Part shown: positions 40,290 to 41,088 of the stretch, in pieces | Layout: each line of letters opens with the position of its first letter | Numbering within the stretch: position 1 is the first letter of the stretch | NCBI GenBank assembly: GCA_934747805.1 | Contig: CAKVHC010000010.1 | Coordinates: 1-41,088 of the forward strand | Length of the DNA: 41,088 bases | Direction: 5' to 3' | DNA from: an uncultured Clostridia bacterium | Lineage (GTDB): Bacteria > Bacillota > Clostridia > Christensenellales > UBA1242 | Made by a program: the position numbers and the translations under genes | The notes under the pieces: model-generated | The model's database searches: none | What the model saw: the letters and a program-made list of their open reading frames with translations, nothing else | What the model was told of the DNA's origin: nothing

Positions 40290-40616
40290 CTAATCGTCTG
40301 TCTGCATTGCTTTTTTGGCAAGGTTGACAATGCGGTCTTTTTCCAGCAAGATGTTGTCAATCTGTTTGATTGTTGCTTCGTATTCCTGCTTTAAGTTGTT
40401 GTACGCTTCGATTTTGTCATGCAAAAGTGTGGCAACTGAACTGTCAGTGATTGATTTGCCTTCGTTCTCCACCTCGTCAAGCAATGTGTCGATGTCCGAA
40501 ACATGTTGTTTGGTTTGTTTGATATTGTTTGCAAGGATTGTAATATAACTCTTCAAAAATTCATAATCTCTCGCTAGGATGTCTGCGTTTGACATTGTTT
40601 CATTCGTTTTTTCCAT
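40290..40616 (-). CDS. Hypothetical coiled-coil protein (108 aa)
   Basis: Helical, charged protein with two predicted coiled-coil stretches (about 10-50 and 62-100) and no membrane helix or catalytic motif. ATG at 40616 follows AAAGGA. It stands 12 nt after yebC and shares the operon with ruvCAB. Not recognised; a small cytoplasmic partner protein is the most that can be said. Confidence 0.8.
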   Translation of the reverse strand: MEKTNETMSNADILARDYEFLKSYITILANNIKQTKQHVSDIDTLLDEVENEGKSITDSSVATLLHDKIEAYNNLKQEYEATIKQIDNILLEKDRIVNLAKKAMQTDD

Positions 40617-40628
40617 AAAATTCCTTTG

Positions 40629-41088
40629 TTAGTCGTCAAGATTGTGATATACGTTCTGCACGTCGTCGTTGGTCTCAAAAGTGTCCATCATTCTGTCGAA
40701 TGTGGCACGTTGGTCAGCGTTTAATGTAACATAGTTGCTGGCAACCATATCGTTTTGTGCGCTGAGCACATTATAGCCGTTGTTTTTGAAAACTGTGGCC
40801 AGATCATCAAACTTGTTTGGTTCCGTGTAAACGACCATGTCTTCGTCGCTCTCTTCGTAGTCGTCTGCACCATTCTCAATGGCGAGTTCAACTGCCTTGT
40901 CGGCGTCAAAATTTTTGTTCTTTTCAAGGACGATAACGCCTTTTTTGTTGAACAAATATGATACGCAACCATTCGCACCAAGACTGCCACCAAACTTATC
41001 AAATGTGTGGCGTACGTCACCTGCGGTACGATTCTTGTTGTCAGTCAAACATTCAACGATAACGGCAACGCCCCCTACGCCATAACCC
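40629..41088 (-). CDS. yebC: YebC/PmpR-family protein, 5' end outside window
   Basis: The reading frame continues to the window edge without a stop: codons upstream of 41048 encode GYGVGGVAVIVECLTDN, a strongly conserved YebC segment, so the TTG at 41048 is internal. The visible part covers about the last 150 residues, including GGSLGANGCVSYLFNKKGVI. YebC proteins bind DNA as regulators in some bacteria, and recent work also links them to translation of proline-rich stretches. It is first gene of the ruv-queA-tgt-yajC run within the window. Confidence 0.95.
   Translation of the reverse strand, partial: GYGVGGVAVIVECLTDNKNRTAGDVRHTFDKFGGSLGANGCVSYLFNKKGVIVLEKNKNFDADKAVELAIENGADDYEESDEDMVVYTEPNKFDDLATVFKNNGYNVLSAQNDMVASNYVTLNADQRATFDRMMDTFETNDDVQNVYHNLDD

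Noticed and set aside
41046..41048. TTG at 41048 as the yebC start
   Set aside because: Conserved YebC sequence continues upstream in frame to the window edge.

Overview
The window is an AT-rich chromosomal segment of an endospore-forming member of the Bacillota, most likely class Clostridia. The evidence is the complete spoIIAA-spoIIAB-sigF operon, a spoVAC-spoVAD-spoVAE operon, yunB, ytfJ and a dacF-type carboxypeptidase, the dnaG-rpoD pair, and consensus sigma-A promoters (TTGACA, 17 bp, TATAAT). No species can be named from sequence alone. Almost all protein genes lie on the minus strand in compact, often overlapping operons, interrupted by tRNA genes read from the plus strand.

Layout. 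1-2222 (+): the end of an ABC ATPase and its ABC-2 permease. 2248-2694 (-): RNase HI. 2786-2861 (+): tRNA-Trp. 2936-4531 (-): RNase Y. 4668-9497 (-): spoVAC-spoVAD-spoVAE-yunB followed by a cysteine desulfurase and thiI, which ties sporulation genes to sulfur delivery for tRNA thiolation. 9587-11956 (+): a large Asn-rich lipoprotein. 12052-13539 (-): spoIIA operon. 13733-14487 (+): tRNA operon Pro(TGG)-CAT-Asp-Phe-[three tRNA-sized hairpin repeats]-Thr(TGT)-Tyr. 14627-18539 (-): Cys-cluster protein, degenerate phospholipase D protein, endonuclease IV-like protein, RluA-type pseudouridine synthase. 18704-18778 (+): tRNA-Thr(CGT), next to an AT-rich methyltransferase gene (-). 19683-21965 (-): BaiN-like flavoprotein, PlsC, S1 protein. 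21997-25515 (-): metallophosphoesterase, DUF2953 protein, YtfJ, D-Ala-D-Ala carboxypeptidase, RsuA/RluB pseudouridine synthase. 25615-26283 (+): possible spore-surface protein. 26252-27726 (-): DegV, EngB. 27810-28316 (+): lytic transglycosylase. 28279-34641 (-): DnaG, RpoD, zinc-ribbon coiled-coil protein, a 595-aa unknown, a YkvI-like membrane protein. 34787-41088 (-): a 161-aa unknown, then the classic yebC-(two small genes)-ruvC-ruvA-ruvB-queA-tgt-yajC cluster, with yebC cut by the window edge.

Most of the content is conserved housekeeping and sporulation machinery. The most unusual element is at 14091-14313 inside the tRNA operon. Three head-to-tail units of 74-75 nt each end in the 3' end of the preceding tRNA-Phe, including ACCA, and each folds into a rod-like hairpin with compensatory changes between copies. 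Other points of interest are a two-domain phospholipase D protein in which both catalytic HKD motifs are replaced, several genes without a Shine-Dalgarno whose -10 box sits directly before the start codon (candidate leaderless mRNAs), and the Asn-rich lipoprotein lying between two sporulation operons.
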